NCBI GenBank assembly: GCA_030529185.1
Contig: JAUMXI010000002.1
Span: forward strand, 45,330 to 109,329
Length of the DNA: 64,000 bases
DNA from: Flavobacteriaceae bacterium
GTDB lineage: Bacteria > Bacteroidota > Bacteroidia > Flavobacteriales > Weeksellaceae
Direction of reading: 5' to 3'
Under the pieces are notes generated by a model, which saw only the letters and a program-made list of their open reading frames with translations, was not told where the DNA came from and ran no database searches. The translations under genes were made by a program, and so were the position numbers. Positions within the stretch are counted from its first letter, which is position 1, and the number at the start of each line of letters is the position of its first letter. Positions 1 to 8,189 of this stretch are shown piece by piece.

Positions 1-715
1 GGAGAAATTTAGGTTGAAAACCTTTGTTCATTCCTACCATATCTTGATAAACTAATACTTGCCCGTCGCAATTTGCTCCTGCACCAATCCCAATTGTAGG
101 AATATTCAAACTTTCGGAAACTTCTTTTGCTAAAGTACTCGGTACTTTCTCCAATACCAAAGAAAAACAACCTAATTCCTCTAATAATTTAGCATCATCT
201 TTTAATTTTTGAGCTTCGGAAACTTCTTTCGCTCTTAATTTATAACTTCCAAACTGATGAATGCTTTGCGGAGTCAAACCTAAATGTCCCATTACGGGAA
301 TTCCTGCTTTCACAATTTTTTTAATGGATTCTGCGATTTCTTCCCCACCTTCTAATTTTACGGCATTTGCTCCTGTTTCTTTCATTATTCTAATAGCAGA
401 ATCCAATGCCTTTTGGCTATCGCTTTGGTAAGTTCCGAAGGGTAAATCTACCACCACGAAGGCTCTTTTCGCTCCTCTTACCACACATTGGGCGTGGTAA
501 ATCATTTGATCAAGTGTAATAGGCAAAGTGGTTTCATAACCAGCCATTACATTAGCTGCAGAATCTCCTACCAAAAGCATTTCTACACCTGCTTCGTCTA
601 ACATTTTTGCCGTTGTATAATCATAAGCTGTAAGCATTGCTATTTTTTCGCCTTCTGCTTTCATCTTACGAAAATTTGCTGTCGTGATTTTTTTTATTTC
701 TGTATGTATTGACAT
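1..715 (-). CDS. panB: 3-methyl-2-oxobutanoate hydroxymethyltransferase (partial, C-terminus off window)
   Basis: Ketopantoate hydroxymethyltransferase makes 2-dehydropantoate from 3-methyl-2-oxobutanoate and methylene-tetrahydrofolate, the first committed step of pantothenate and CoA synthesis in the cytoplasm. Translating the minus strand from the ATG at 715 gives about 238 residues of the family's usual 265-275, so only the last part of the barrel is missing beyond the window edge. The metal-binding segment [17 protein letters not shown] begins near residue 47, and [19 protein letters not shown] and the catalytic-Glu segment LVLEKVP follow in the expected order. It reads away from the Crp/Fnr gene on the same strand, with about 50 bases between them. 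Identity is secure from motif order. Confidence 0.95.
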   Translation of the reverse strand, partial: MSIHTEIKKITTANFRKMKAEGEKIAMLTAYDYTTAKMLDEAGVEMLLVGDSAANVMAGYETTLPITLDQMIYHAQCVVRGAKRAFVVVDLPFGTYQSDSQKALDSAIRIMKETGANAVKLEGGEEIAESIKKIVKAGIPVMGHLGLTPQSIHQFGSYKLRAKEVSEAQKLKDDAKLLEELGCFSLVLEKVPSTLAKEVSESLNIPTIGIGAGANCDGQVLVYQDMVGMNKGFQPKFL

Positions 716-767
716 TTTATTTTTTTATTTATAAAACAAAAAATAGGCATTTTCAGCCTATATATTT

Positions 768-1487
768 TTAGTTAAATCCGATGACATGACCTAATTTTCT
801 CAATCTATCGTGGTCTAAAATCTTAATATTTCTACCCTCAACTTCTATCAATTTATCTTGTTTAAATTCGGATATAAGCCTAATGGTGCTTTCTGTAGCA
901 GTCCCGATGAGGTTGGCAATTTCCTCTCTTGTAAGGCATAATTTGATGAAACCTTCTGGGTCTATTCCTATTTTTTTCTCTAATAAAAGTAAGACTTCGG
1001 CTAATCTTTCTCTTACGGTTTTTTGAGCTAATAGGGCAATAGTGTTAGAATATTCGCCTAATTCACAAGAGATTTTTTGGAGCATAGCATAGGAAAGTTT
1101 AGGAACATTCATTAATAATTTGTGAAATATATTGGCAGGAATGAAGCTCAATTGCACTGGAGTCATTGCCTCCGCCGATGCTCCGTATTCTTCCTCAGAA
1201 AGCAAAGAACGGTAGCCAATCAAATCCCCATCTTTTGCAAAACGCAAAATTTGTTCCTTTCTATTAAAACCCATTTTGTAGAGTTTTACGGCTCCTTTTT
1301 CTATAAAATACACTCCTTTGGGCATATCTCCTTCCTTGAAAACTAATTTTCCTTTCGCTACGGAAATCGCTTTTTTGCTATTCAAATATTTCTGAAATTC
1401 TTCCTCAGAAAGTGTCTTCTCAAAAGACTTTTCACAGAAAATATTCTGAAAATTATGCTCTATCTCCAAATGATGTTCTATCAACAT
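768..1487 (-). CDS. Crp/Fnr family transcriptional regulator
   Basis: This is a one-component regulator of the Crp/Fnr superfamily. It has an N-terminal cyclic-nucleotide-binding-like beta-roll (roughly residues 35-125, with the GDMPKGVYFIEKGAVKLY signature) and a C-terminal Crp-type winged helix (LTREEIANLIGTATESTIR, about residue 186 onward). No FNR-type N-terminal cysteine cluster is seen, so the ligand is unknown. An upstream in-frame ATG at 1517 exists, but it lies on a -7 element (TATATTTG, 1506-1513) and would be upstream of transcription. I therefore start at the ATG at 1487, giving 239 aa. It borders the candidate replication origin. Regulatory targets cannot be told from sequence. 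Confidence 0.88.
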   Translation of the reverse strand: MLIEHHLEIEHNFQNIFCEKSFEKTLSEEEFQKYLNSKKAISVAKGKLVFKEGDMPKGVYFIEKGAVKLYKMGFNRKEQILRFAKDGDLIGYRSLLSEEEYGASAEAMTPVQLSFIPANIFHKLLMNVPKLSYAMLQKISCELGEYSNTIALLAQKTVRERLAEVLLLLEKKIGIDPEGFIKLCLTREEIANLIGTATESTIRLISEFKQDKLIEVEGRNIKILDHDRLRKLGHVIGFN

Positions 1488-1505
1488 AAATATGATATTT
1501 ATCAG

Positions 1506-1535
1506 CAAATATAACATTTTTTATTAAATATCAAA
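1506..1535 (-). promoter_or_regulatory. Promoter of the Crp/Fnr gene
   Basis: On the minus strand, TTTG (1532-1535) is followed after 18 bases by TATATTTG (1506-1513). This matches the Bacteroidota TTTG-N17-23-TAnnTTTG promoter. It decides the start codon of the regulator. Confidence 0.7.
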
Positions 1536-1582
1536 TTTTTTCATTAGCTTTTGGCGATTTCATTTTTCCAATTTTTCCCATT

Positions 1583-1904
1583 AAATCCACAAAATGTATA
1601 AATTTCTCATAATAAATCCTGCATTCTATGTGGAAAACTTTTAACAAAATCTACTTTTATATCTAAAAAAAATATTTTATTGCAGAAAAAGTATTACTCA
1701 ACAAAATTTATTTTTAGATAAGATTTAATGATGATATTTTAAGATTATTCACATTTATATTAATCACATTTTTTGATTTTACAATTTTTCCACTACCGTG
1801 GATAAATGACTTTTTTCATTAAAAATCAAATTGTTATAATGTGGATATTAGCAGAATAATTATAAAACTATTTCTTTATAAATTTTACTCAATTTTTATC
1901 CACC
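1583..1904. other. oriC: Candidate chromosomal replication origin (DnaA-box cluster)
   Basis: The gene-free stretch 1518-2033 is about 80% A+T. Within it lie nonamers close to the DnaA box TTWTNCACA. Perfect matches are TTATTCACA at 1745-1753 (+) and TTTTCCACA at 1629-1637 (-). One-mismatch copies are TTAATCACA 1760-1768 (+), TTTTCCACT 1786-1794 (+), TTATCCACG 1797-1805 (-), ATATCCACA 1840-1848 (-) and TTATCCACC 1896-1904 (+). A weaker one is AAATCCACA 1583-1591 (+). Long A/T runs at 1660-1740 and 1930-1975 could serve as unwinding elements. Two parS sites follow within 6 kb. Origin function is inference. An alternative is a DnaA-titrating or regulatory cluster upstream of pgk. Confidence 0.66.
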
Positions 1905-2033
1905 AAATTCAGTTCTACAACAACAGCATACATTATTTATTTTTTTATAAAAAGAAAAAAGATGAATAATATTGTGATTTTGTATTGGGGATTTTTTTTG
2001 GCGAAATAAATTTTTTCTCCAGGTAATTAATCT

Positions 2034-2041
2034 TACCTTTG
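2034..2041 (+). promoter_or_regulatory. pgk promoter -7 element
   Basis: TACCTTTG matches TAnnTTTG, 19 bases before the pgk ATG. No clear -33 TTTG is found at the standard distance. Confidence 0.5.
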
Positions 2042-2060
2042 TAGGACTAAAATTTGAGAA

Positions 2061-3251
2061 ATGAAAACAATAAAAGACTTTAATTTTTCAGGTAAGAAAG
2101 CTCTGGTAAGAGTAGATTTCAATGTTCCTCAGAATGAAAATTTTGAAGTGACAGATAATACGAGGATTGTGGCTGCAAAACCTACAATTGATAAAATCCT
2201 AAATGATGGTGGTTCGGTGATTATTATGACGCATTTGGGAAGACCAAAAGGAAAAGTAAATGCGGATTTTTCGCTTTCTAAAATAGTAGATGAAGTAGCG
2301 AAAGTTTTAGGAAAAGAAGTGAAATTCGTAGAAAATTGCGTAGGAGAGGAGGCAGAAAAAGTGGCTAACGAGTTGAAAGCTGGGGAAATTCTTTTATTGG
2401 AAAATTTGAGATTTCACGCAGAGGAAGAGGCTGGTGATGTGGGTTTTGCTGAAAAACTTTCTAAATTGGCAGATGTTTATATAAATGACGCTTTCGGAAC
2501 GGCACACAGGGCTCACGCTTCTACGGCGGTGATTGCTCAATTCTTCCCACAAACTAAATTTTTCGGTTTATTGATGGCGAAGGAATTAGAGGCAATAGAT
2601 AAAGTTCTCAATTCAGGGGAAAAACCCGTGACGGCAATTCTTGGAGGTTCCAAAGTTTCTACAAAAATTACCATTATTGAAAATATTCTTCCTGCGGTGG
2701 ATAATTTGATTATCGGTGGAGGAATGGCATTTACTTTCATTAAGGCACAGGGCGGAGAGGTTGGAAATTCTTTGGTGGAAGAAGATAAATTGGATTTGGC
2801 TATTGAAATCCTTAAAAAGGCTGAAAATCAGAATGTAAAAGTTTATATTCCGGTAGATGTTGTAGTTGCCGATGCGTTCAATAATGATGCAGAGCGTAAG
2901 GAAGTTTCTGCAAACGAAATCCCTGATGGATGGATGGGATTAGATGTTGGAAAAGAAACTCAATCTATTAATAATGATGTAATTATGAACTCTAAAACCA
3001 TTCTTTGGAATGGACCTTTGGGCGTTTTTGAAATGTCTAATTTTGCAGAGGGAACTAAAAAATTAGGCGATAGCATTGCCGAAGCTACAAAGCAAGGAGC
3101 GTTTTCTCTTGTGGGAGGTGGCGATAGCGTGGCATTTGTGAAGCAGTTCGGTTATGCAGATAAAGTTTCTTATGTTTCCACAGGTGGGGGAGCAATGTTG
3201 GAAAGCCTTGAAGGTTTGGAACTACCTGGTGTAGCTGCGATTAATAAATAA
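2061..3251 (+). CDS. pgk: Phosphoglycerate kinase
   Basis: This glycolytic enzyme transfers phosphate between 1,3-bisphosphoglycerate and ADP. At 396 aa it has the normal family length. The N-terminal substrate domain shows [13 protein letters not shown] near residue 12, THLGRPKG near 58 and the [10 protein letters not shown] segment. The nucleotide domain shows [28 protein letters not shown] and the glycine-rich end [11 protein letters not shown]. The start is the only ATG preceding the conserved N-terminus. It is monocistronic, with the AT-rich origin candidate upstream and a hairpin terminator just after the stop. It reads away from the candidate origin. Confidence 0.98.
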   Translation: MKTIKDFNFSGKKALVRVDFNVPQNENFEVTDNTRIVAAKPTIDKILNDGGSVIIMTHLGRPKGKVNADFSLSKIVDEVAKVLGKEVKFVENCVGEEAEKVANELKAGEILLLENLRFHAEEEAGDVGFAEKLSKLADVYINDAFGTAHRAHASTAVIAQFFPQTKFFGLLMAKELEAIDKVLNSGEKPVTAILGGSKVSTKITIIENILPAVDNLIIGGGMAFTFIKAQGGEVGNSLVEEDKLDLAIEILKKAENQNVKVYIPVDVVVADAFNNDAERKEVSANEIPDGWMGLDVGKETQSINNDVIMNSKTILWNGPLGVFEMSNFAEGTKKLGDSIAEATKQGAFSLVGGGDSVAFVKQFGYADKVSYVSTGGGAMLESLEGLELPGVAAINK

Positions 3252-3260
3252 TAAAAATAA

Positions 3261-3286
3261 AACTCCCTATTGTGGGGAGTTTTTTT
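3261..3286 (+). terminator. pgk terminator
   Basis: The stem AACTCCC (3261-3267) pairs with GGGAGTT (3275-3281) and is followed by a T run. It starts ten bases after the pgk stop. Confidence 0.85.
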
Positions 3287-3826
3287 ATTCATCAATATCT
3301 TCAAGATTAGTTCATTTTTATTTTTCTTAAAGGAAATTCTTCTGAAAGTAGGGGCATAGCCTTTTCCAAAAGTTTCAAAATGTTCTTTTATATAAAAGTA
3401 AGGATTTTCATAATTAATAGTGGCAGTTTTCAGAATTTAAACAAATCGTAAAATTATCAGCATTTTTAATTTCGTTGATGATATTTTCCTTATCCTTATC
3501 CTTATCCGAAACGAAGATTTCAAAAATATCAAAGTTATCTTTGGAATGAAAGCCTGTTCCAATTTTTACATCTTTAATTTTAAAATCATCTTTAAGAATA
3601 ATATTTTATTGAGATAGCATTTATCTTACATCATTTTTAGAAAATAATTCTTCTGCAAAGATGGTGGAAATGAAAATATAAATTGCGAATGCCAAATACG
3701 AAAAACTTAAAATTTTTCCGATAAAAGGTTTCCCCAATTTTTTTAAATATAAAATATGATAAGAGATGGAATGATTGCAAAAATCCCAAAAATGATACTT
3801 AAAAATATTATATAACTAAAATTCAT
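3285..3826 (-). pseudogene. Decayed gene for a small membrane-anchored protein of unknown family
   Basis: This 590-base gap has no intact gene but holds readable debris on the minus strand. From the ATG at 3826 the frame gives a hydrophobic segment (MNFSYIIFLSIIFGIFAIIP...) and stops after 27 codons. A frameshift in an A7 run leads into a second hydrophobic stretch (KILSFSYLAFAIYIFIS). The same frame then has two in-frame TAA codons and a soluble part (KIKDVKIGTGFHSKDNFDIF) ending near TICLNSENCHY. Another frame continues almost to pgk. The frame also carries three TTATCC hexamers (DKDKDK). I read it as one protein with two membrane segments and a soluble domain, now inactivated. I do not recognise the family. 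Confidence 0.6.
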
Positions 3827-3876
3827 CTTTTTTTAGTTAAAAATTGACTTTTATAAATATATCAAAAATCTATTTT

Positions 3877-4755
3877 CTAAATTTTTCCTACACAATATAT
3901 CAAACTTGAAAATTCACCCGTTTTTAATGCTTTAAAATTAGAAATTGCTCCGTGGATAGTTCCAAAAAGCCAAAAAAGTGGATTCTTCTTGTATTTTTCA
4001 CTCAATATTGAAATGTAAAATGAGTCGAGTAGGAGAGGGACAACTTTCTCAACTTTCCATTTTTCGTTGTTCATTAGTTTGAATATTCCTTCCTTTGAGA
4101 AATGAAAAATGTGACGAGGAACATCGTATGCCGCCCAAAATTCTTTGTAATGCCGTGCATCATAAGAGGTGTGATTGGGAACTGCGATGATGAGTTTTCC
4201 GTTGGGTTTCAGTTTTTGATAAAAAATTTCCAATATTTCTTGCTGATTTTCTATATGCTCAAAAACATGCCACAGCGTAATGACATCTAAACTTTCGTTT
4301 TCTATTTCCGATAGAGTAGGGGAGGAGAGGAAAGTTGTTTTATTGTTTTTTCGTTGAGCAAAATTTCGAGCATTTTCGTTGGGTTCAAATCCGTAAGTTT
4401 TAAAATCCTTTGCCATGAATTTTATAAATTCTCCTGCACCACAGCCGTAGTCTAAAATGGTTTGAGATTCAAAATTTTGCTTCGTACAGTTCGGCTGAGC
4501 CTCGTGTGAAGTTTGAGATTGATTGCGAATTGCCCTCTGAATTACCTTTTTCTTATATCTCAAATTAATTTTTTGTAAGAATTTATATAATTTTTCTTTT
4601 AAACTTCCGCTATCTTGGTGGTGAGAAATATAGTTTTTGCTTTCGTAGTATTTGCCCAAATTTTCTGGAATGGGATAAGTTTTTAGTATTCCGGAGATAT
4701 TGGTTTCTTGGAGTTCAAATTCTTCTTGTGAAAGGAAATGGTCTTTAATTTTCAT
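3877..4755 (-). CDS. Class I SAM-dependent methyltransferase
   Basis: This is a Rossmann-fold methyltransferase (Methyltransf_23-like). Motif I is LDYGCGAGEFIKFM near residues 105-118, the motif II/III region is DVITLWHVFEHIENQQ, and the post-core segment is VPNHTSYDARHYKEFW. The N-terminal part (KTYPIPENLGKYYESKNYISHH) resembles enzymes found in polysaccharide or lipid-sugar modification clusters. The substrate is unknown. A TTG-initiated extension to 4776 overlaps the -7 element, so I use the ATG at 4755 (292 aa). Residues around 75-98 (RNQSQTSHEAQPNCTKQN) look like an insertion of repeat DNA. It is divergent from the neighbouring glycosyltransferase. Confidence 0.85.
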   Translation of the reverse strand: MKIKDHFLSQEEFELQETNISGILKTYPIPENLGKYYESKNYISHHQDSGSLKEKLYKFLQKINLRYKKKVIQRAIRNQSQTSHEAQPNCTKQNFESQTILDYGCGAGEFIKFMAKDFKTYGFEPNENARNFAQRKNNKTTFLSSPTLSEIENESLDVITLWHVFEHIENQQEILEIFYQKLKPNGKLIIAVPNHTSYDARHYKEFWAAYDVPRHIFHFSKEGIFKLMNNEKWKVEKVVPLLLDSFYISILSEKYKKNPLFWLFGTIHGAISNFKALKTGEFSSLIYCVGKI

Positions 4756-4773
4756 TACAAAAACTTGATTTAA

Positions 4774-4781
4774 CAAAGATA
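4774..4781 (-). promoter_or_regulatory. Methyltransferase promoter -7 element
   Basis: TATCTTTG on the minus strand lies 18 bases before the ATG at 4755. It excludes the TTG start at 4776, which falls inside it. Confidence 0.6.
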
Positions 4782-4813
4782 ATATTTATAATTTTAGTTT
4801 GGAAACTTTTTAA

Positions 4814-4844
4814 TTGGTTAATTTATTTCAAAAAATTATCTTTG
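4814..4844 (+). promoter_or_regulatory. Glycosyltransferase promoter
   Basis: TTG (4814-4816) is followed after 20 bases by TATCTTTG (4837-4844). The start codon at 4861 is 16 bases further on. Confidence 0.65.
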
Positions 4845-4860
4845 CTAAAATTTTATTTTT

Positions 4861-5776
4861 ATGCAAAATCAACCCCTTATTTCGGTTATTGTTCCCTGTT
4901 ATAATGTAGAAAAGTATGTAGCGGAATGTCTTGAAAGTATCATTGCTCAAACTTATCAAAATTTAGAAATTATTGTGATAAATGACGGTTCAACGGATAA
5001 TACTGTGGAAGCTATAAAACCTTTTTTATCGGATGATCGTATAAAATATATTCATCAAGAGAATAAAGGCGTTTCTGAGGCTCGTAATAGGGGTTTAGAT
5101 GAAATAAAAATGGGGGGGTAGAAGCGAATATATTTGCTTTATAGATAGTGATGATTTTGTGCATAAGGATTATGTTCAATTTCTTTATGAAGCCCTAATA
5201 AAATATGATGCTGATATTGCTATTTGTAAATTTCTTTATTATACTGGAAGGGAAGATATTTCTCTTAAGAGTAAAGATATAGAAACACTAGGAAATAGAG
5301 AAGAAAACATGAGATTAATTAATAGAAATTTGAATTATATAGTAGTTTGGAATAAATTATATAAAGCAACATTGTTTAATAATTTAAGGTTTATTCCTAA
5401 TAAAGTTCATGAAGATGAATTTATTATTCATCATATTTTTTGGAAAGCAGAAAAATCTGTAATATCAGAAAATATTTTATATTATTATAGACAGGCAACA
5501 AATAGTATCACAAATTCTCCGTTTAATGATTCGAAACTACAAAATATAATAGAAGCATTTGATGATAGGATAAGTTTTTATAAGAAAAACAAGATTGATG
5601 ATTTAAAAATAGTTTTTAATAAAAAATGGAATATCATTATCCATAAAGGGGTTAAATCAAGATCAAACTATGCAAGAAAGTATATATTAAATCATATTAT
5701 AGAATTTTTTACTAAATTTCAGTTCCCTGTGAAAAAGAAAATTAAGTTGTATTTTAAACTTTTATTCAATAGATAA
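4861..5776 (+). pseudogene. Family 2 glycosyltransferase, frameshifted at a G7 tract (possibly phase-variable)
   Basis: The gene reads as two pieces. The first 86 codons give the nucleotide-binding half of a GT-A glycosyltransferase (PLISVIVPCYNVEKYVAECL, VINDGSTDNT, ENKGVSEARNRG) and stop at 5119-5121 just after seven Gs. The next frame continues without a gap: GRSEYICFIDSDDFVHKDY, which carries the DSDD metal-binding motif, then a 200-residue C-terminal part. Losing one G (or gaining two) restores a protein of about 305 aa, the normal length. The truncated product lacks the metal site and should be inactive. The gene is more AT-rich than its neighbours, which suggests transfer. The sugar and acceptor are unknown; cell-surface polysaccharide is likely. 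Confidence 0.85.
5112..5118 (+). repeat. Poly-G tract (G7) inside the glycosyltransferase gene
   Basis: Seven consecutive Gs lie in an otherwise very AT-rich gene, exactly where the reading frame breaks. Six or nine Gs would restore it. Confidence 0.8.
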
Positions 5777-5804
5777 GCCTGTAAATTTTACAGGCTTATT
5801 TTAT
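5773..5804. terminator. Bidirectional terminator between the glycosyltransferase and mnmG
   Basis: AAGCCTGTAAA pairs with TTTACAGGCTT in a perfect inverted repeat with T-rich flanks on both strands, between convergent genes. Confidence 0.85.
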
Positions 5805-5820
5805 AGTTTCACGTGAAACA
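5805..5820. other. parS: parS site (ParB binding), left
   Basis: AGTTTCACGTGAAACA matches the bacterial parS consensus TGTTTCACGTGAAACA at 15 of 16 positions and is intergenic. ParB/Spo0J family proteins nucleate on this sequence near oriC to drive chromosome segregation. The family consensus is established knowledge; binding here is inferred. Confidence 0.85.
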
Positions 5821-5839
5821 TTTAGTATCATTTTATAAA

Positions 5840-7702
5840 TTACCTCCCTAAAAATATCAATAGTACATTAATATCTGCAGGAGAAACACCAGAAATTCTA
5901 CTCGCTTGGGCAATAGTTTTGGGTTGAATAAGATTGAGTTTTTGTTTGGCTTCGGCAGAGAGACTGGCAATTTTGGTAAAATCAAAATCTTCAGGGATTT
6001 TTATATTTTCTAACCGCTGGAGCTTGGCTACATTCTCTTTTTCCTTTTCTATATAGCCTTTGTATTTGATGTTAATTTCTGCTTGTTCCCTTACTTCATC
6101 AGAATATTGGGTGCTGACTTCCTTAATCTTTTCTAATTTGTCCAAAGTGCTCAGTGTGATATTCGGGCGGGTAAGAAATTGGGAGGCTCTGTATGCCTGA
6201 TCTACGGGGTTAGATTCCATTTCCTCTAAAATAGGATTAATCTGATGTGGTTTCAGAGAAGTTTCTCTAAGAAAATTTTCCAGTTCTTGGCTTTGTTGGA
6301 TTTTTTCTTCCACTTTTTTCAGTCGTTCATCTGTTGCTAAACCTATCTTATGAGATTTCTCTGTCAAACGGATATCGGCATTGTCTTGTCTCAAGAGCAA
6401 TCTGTACTCTGCACGAGAGGTAAACATTCGGTAGGGTTCTTCTGTGCCTTTGGTGATTAAATCGTCTATCAAAACACCTATATATGCCTCATCTCGGCTT
6501 AAAACAAACGGTTCTTTACCATGGACTTTTAGGTGGGCGTTGATTCCTGCAATGATGCCTTGTCCTCCAGCTTCTTCATATCCCGTAGTACCATTAATTT
6601 GCCCAGCGAAGTAAAGATTTTCTATCAGTTTGGTTTCCAAGGTATGCTTGAGCTGGGTAGGTGGAAAATAGTCATACTCAATAGCATAACCTGGGCGGAA
6701 TACTCTTGCATTTTCAAAGCCTGGGATTTGCTGAAGGGCTCTAATCTGGATATCTTCAGGTAATGATGAACTAAAACCATTGATATAATATTCTATGGTT
6801 TTCCATCCTTCGGGTTCGGCAAAAATTTGGTGTCTGTTTCTTTCTGCAAATCGATTAATTTTGTCCTCAATACTTGGGCAATATCTTGGACCGAGACTTT
6901 GGATGGTTCCGTTAAACATGGGGCTTCTGTCAAAGCCTTCGCGGAGGATGTCGTGTACCGTTTCATTGGTATAGGTGATGTAGCATGAACGCTGATGCGT
7001 GAGTTTCGGTGTGTCTAAATAGGAAAATTTCTGTGGATTTTCATCTCCTTTTTGTTCTTCCATTTTAGAAAAATCAATGGTTCTGCCATCTACACGCACA
7101 GGGGTTCCTGTTTTCATTCGCCCCGCTTCAAAACCTAAAGAAACCAGTTGCTCGGTAATACCAAAGGCTTTTGGTTCGCCCATTCTACCGCCACCGAGCT
7201 GCTTTTCTCCGATGTGGATGAGCCCATTAAGAAAAGTGCCATTGGTTAAAATCACAGATTTCGCACGGAATTTTACACCGATAGAGGTGATGACGCCAGT
7301 AACTTTATTATTTTCAATAATAAGTTCCTTGACCATATCTTGGAAAAAATCCAAGTTGGGTGTATTTTCTAAAGCCAATCGCCATTCTTCTGCGAAGAGC
7401 ATACGGTCGTTTTGGGTTCTTGGTGACCACATCGCAGGTCCTTTGGAGAGGTTGAGCATTTTAAATTGTATAGCAGATTTATCGGCAATAATTCCCGAAT
7501 AGCCTCCGAGTGCGTCAATTTCTCTTACAATTTGTCCTTTGGCAATTCCGCCCATCGCAGGGTTGCAACTCATTTTTCCGATGGTTTCCATATTCATCGT
7601 GATGAGGAGTGTCTTTGAACCCAAGTTTGCGGCTGCGGCTGCGGCTTCGTTTCCTGCATGTCCTGCTCCTACTACAATTACATCGTATATTTCATTTGTC
7701 AT
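5840..7702 (-). CDS. mnmG: tRNA uridine-5-carboxymethylaminomethyl(34) synthesis enzyme MnmG
   Basis: MnmG (GidA) works with MnmE to install the cmnm5 group on U34 of tRNAs, using FAD, NADH and methylene-THF. At 620 aa it has full length. The FAD-binding GAGHAGNEAAAAAA is at residues 12-25. The family signatures CNPAMGGIAKGQIVREID and GGGRMGEPKAFG follow, as do NGLIHIGEKQ and the C-terminal helical domain ending QASRISGVSPADI. Both intergenic flanks carry a parS site, a context reminiscent of the gidA-parB-oriC neighbourhood of other bacteria. It may be co-transcribed with ybeY and the patatin gene upstream. Confidence 0.98.
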   Translation of the reverse strand: MTNEIYDVIVVGAGHAGNEAAAAAANLGSKTLLITMNMETIGKMSCNPAMGGIAKGQIVREIDALGGYSGIIADKSAIQFKMLNLSKGPAMWSPRTQNDRMLFAEEWRLALENTPNLDFFQDMVKELIIENNKVTGVITSIGVKFRAKSVILTNGTFLNGLIHIGEKQLGGGRMGEPKAFGITEQLVSLGFEAGRMKTGTPVRVDGRTIDFSKMEEQKGDENPQKFSYLDTPKLTHQRSCYITYTNETVHDILREGFDRSPMFNGTIQSLGPRYCPSIEDKINRFAERNRHQIFAEPEGWKTIEYYINGFSSSLPEDIQIRALQQIPGFENARVFRPGYAIEYDYFPPTQLKHTLETKLIENLYFAGQINGTTGYEEAGGQGIIAGINAHLKVHGKEPFVLSRDEAYIGVLIDDLITKGTEEPYRMFTSRAEYRLLLRQDNADIRLTEKSHKIGLATDERLKKVEEKIQQSQELENFLRETSLKPHQINPILEEMESNPVDQAYRASQFLTRPNITLSTLDKLEKIKEVSTQYSDEVREQAEINIKYKGYIEKEKENVAKLQRLENIKIPEDFDFTKIASLSAEAKQKLNLIQPKTIAQASRISGVSPADINVLLIFLGR

Positions 7703-7732
7703 ATATTAAAAAATGATTATTGATTAAAAATA

Positions 7733-7748
7733 TGTTTCCCGTGAAACA
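7733..7748. other. parS: parS site (ParB binding), right
   Basis: TGTTTCCCGTGAAACA matches parS at 15 of 16 positions; the single change is in the central CACGTG. It lies in the 66-base gap between mnmG and ybeY. Confidence 0.8.
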
Positions 7749-7768
7749 TTTAAAATTAAATTAGAAAT

Positions 7769-8176
7769 TTATATTATATTCAAATAAAAATCCTCCTTGC
7801 TACGCATTTCTTTTATTTCGGTTTCGGTTTTGTCTTTGTAGCCACAAAGGTGGAGTATGCCGTGAGTCAAAACTCTTCGGAATTCAGAGTTGTAGTCTTT
7901 GGATAGGGTAGAGGCATTATCCGAAACGCGAGTGATGGAAACAAAAATATCCCCTGAAATGATTTTGCCCTTTACATAATCAAAAGTGATGATATCGGTA
8001 TAATAATCGTGATTAAGAAAATCCTGATTGACCTTTAAAAGATATTCATCATCACAAAAAATATAGTTAATATCTCCGAGTTTTTTCCCTTCGGAAAGAA
8101 TGATATTCTCCAACCAATTTTTTAAATTTTCGTCCAAAGAAAACTCTTCTATATTCTCAAAAAAGAAGTTTATCAT
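7769..8176 (-). CDS. ybeY: rRNA maturation RNase YbeY
   Basis: YbeY is a metal-dependent endoribonuclease acting in 16S rRNA 3'-end maturation and ribosome quality control. At 135 aa it is a compact version of the family. The core LTHGILHLCGYKDKTETE near residues 105-122 keeps the two first zinc-ligand histidines. The third, found in the proteobacterial GYDH, is replaced by Lys-Asp; from memory this is common in Bacteroidota homologues. DIFVSITRV and the DYYTDIITFDY segment also fit. It follows the patatin gene with a 13-base gap and precedes mnmG across a parS site. Confidence 0.93.
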   Translation of the reverse strand: MINFFFENIEEFSLDENLKNWLENIILSEGKKLGDINYIFCDDEYLLKVNQDFLNHDYYTDIITFDYVKGKIISGDIFVSITRVSDNASTLSKDYNSEFRRVLTHGILHLCGYKDKTETEIKEMRSKEDFYLNII

Positions 8177-8189
8177 ATCTGCTTTATCA

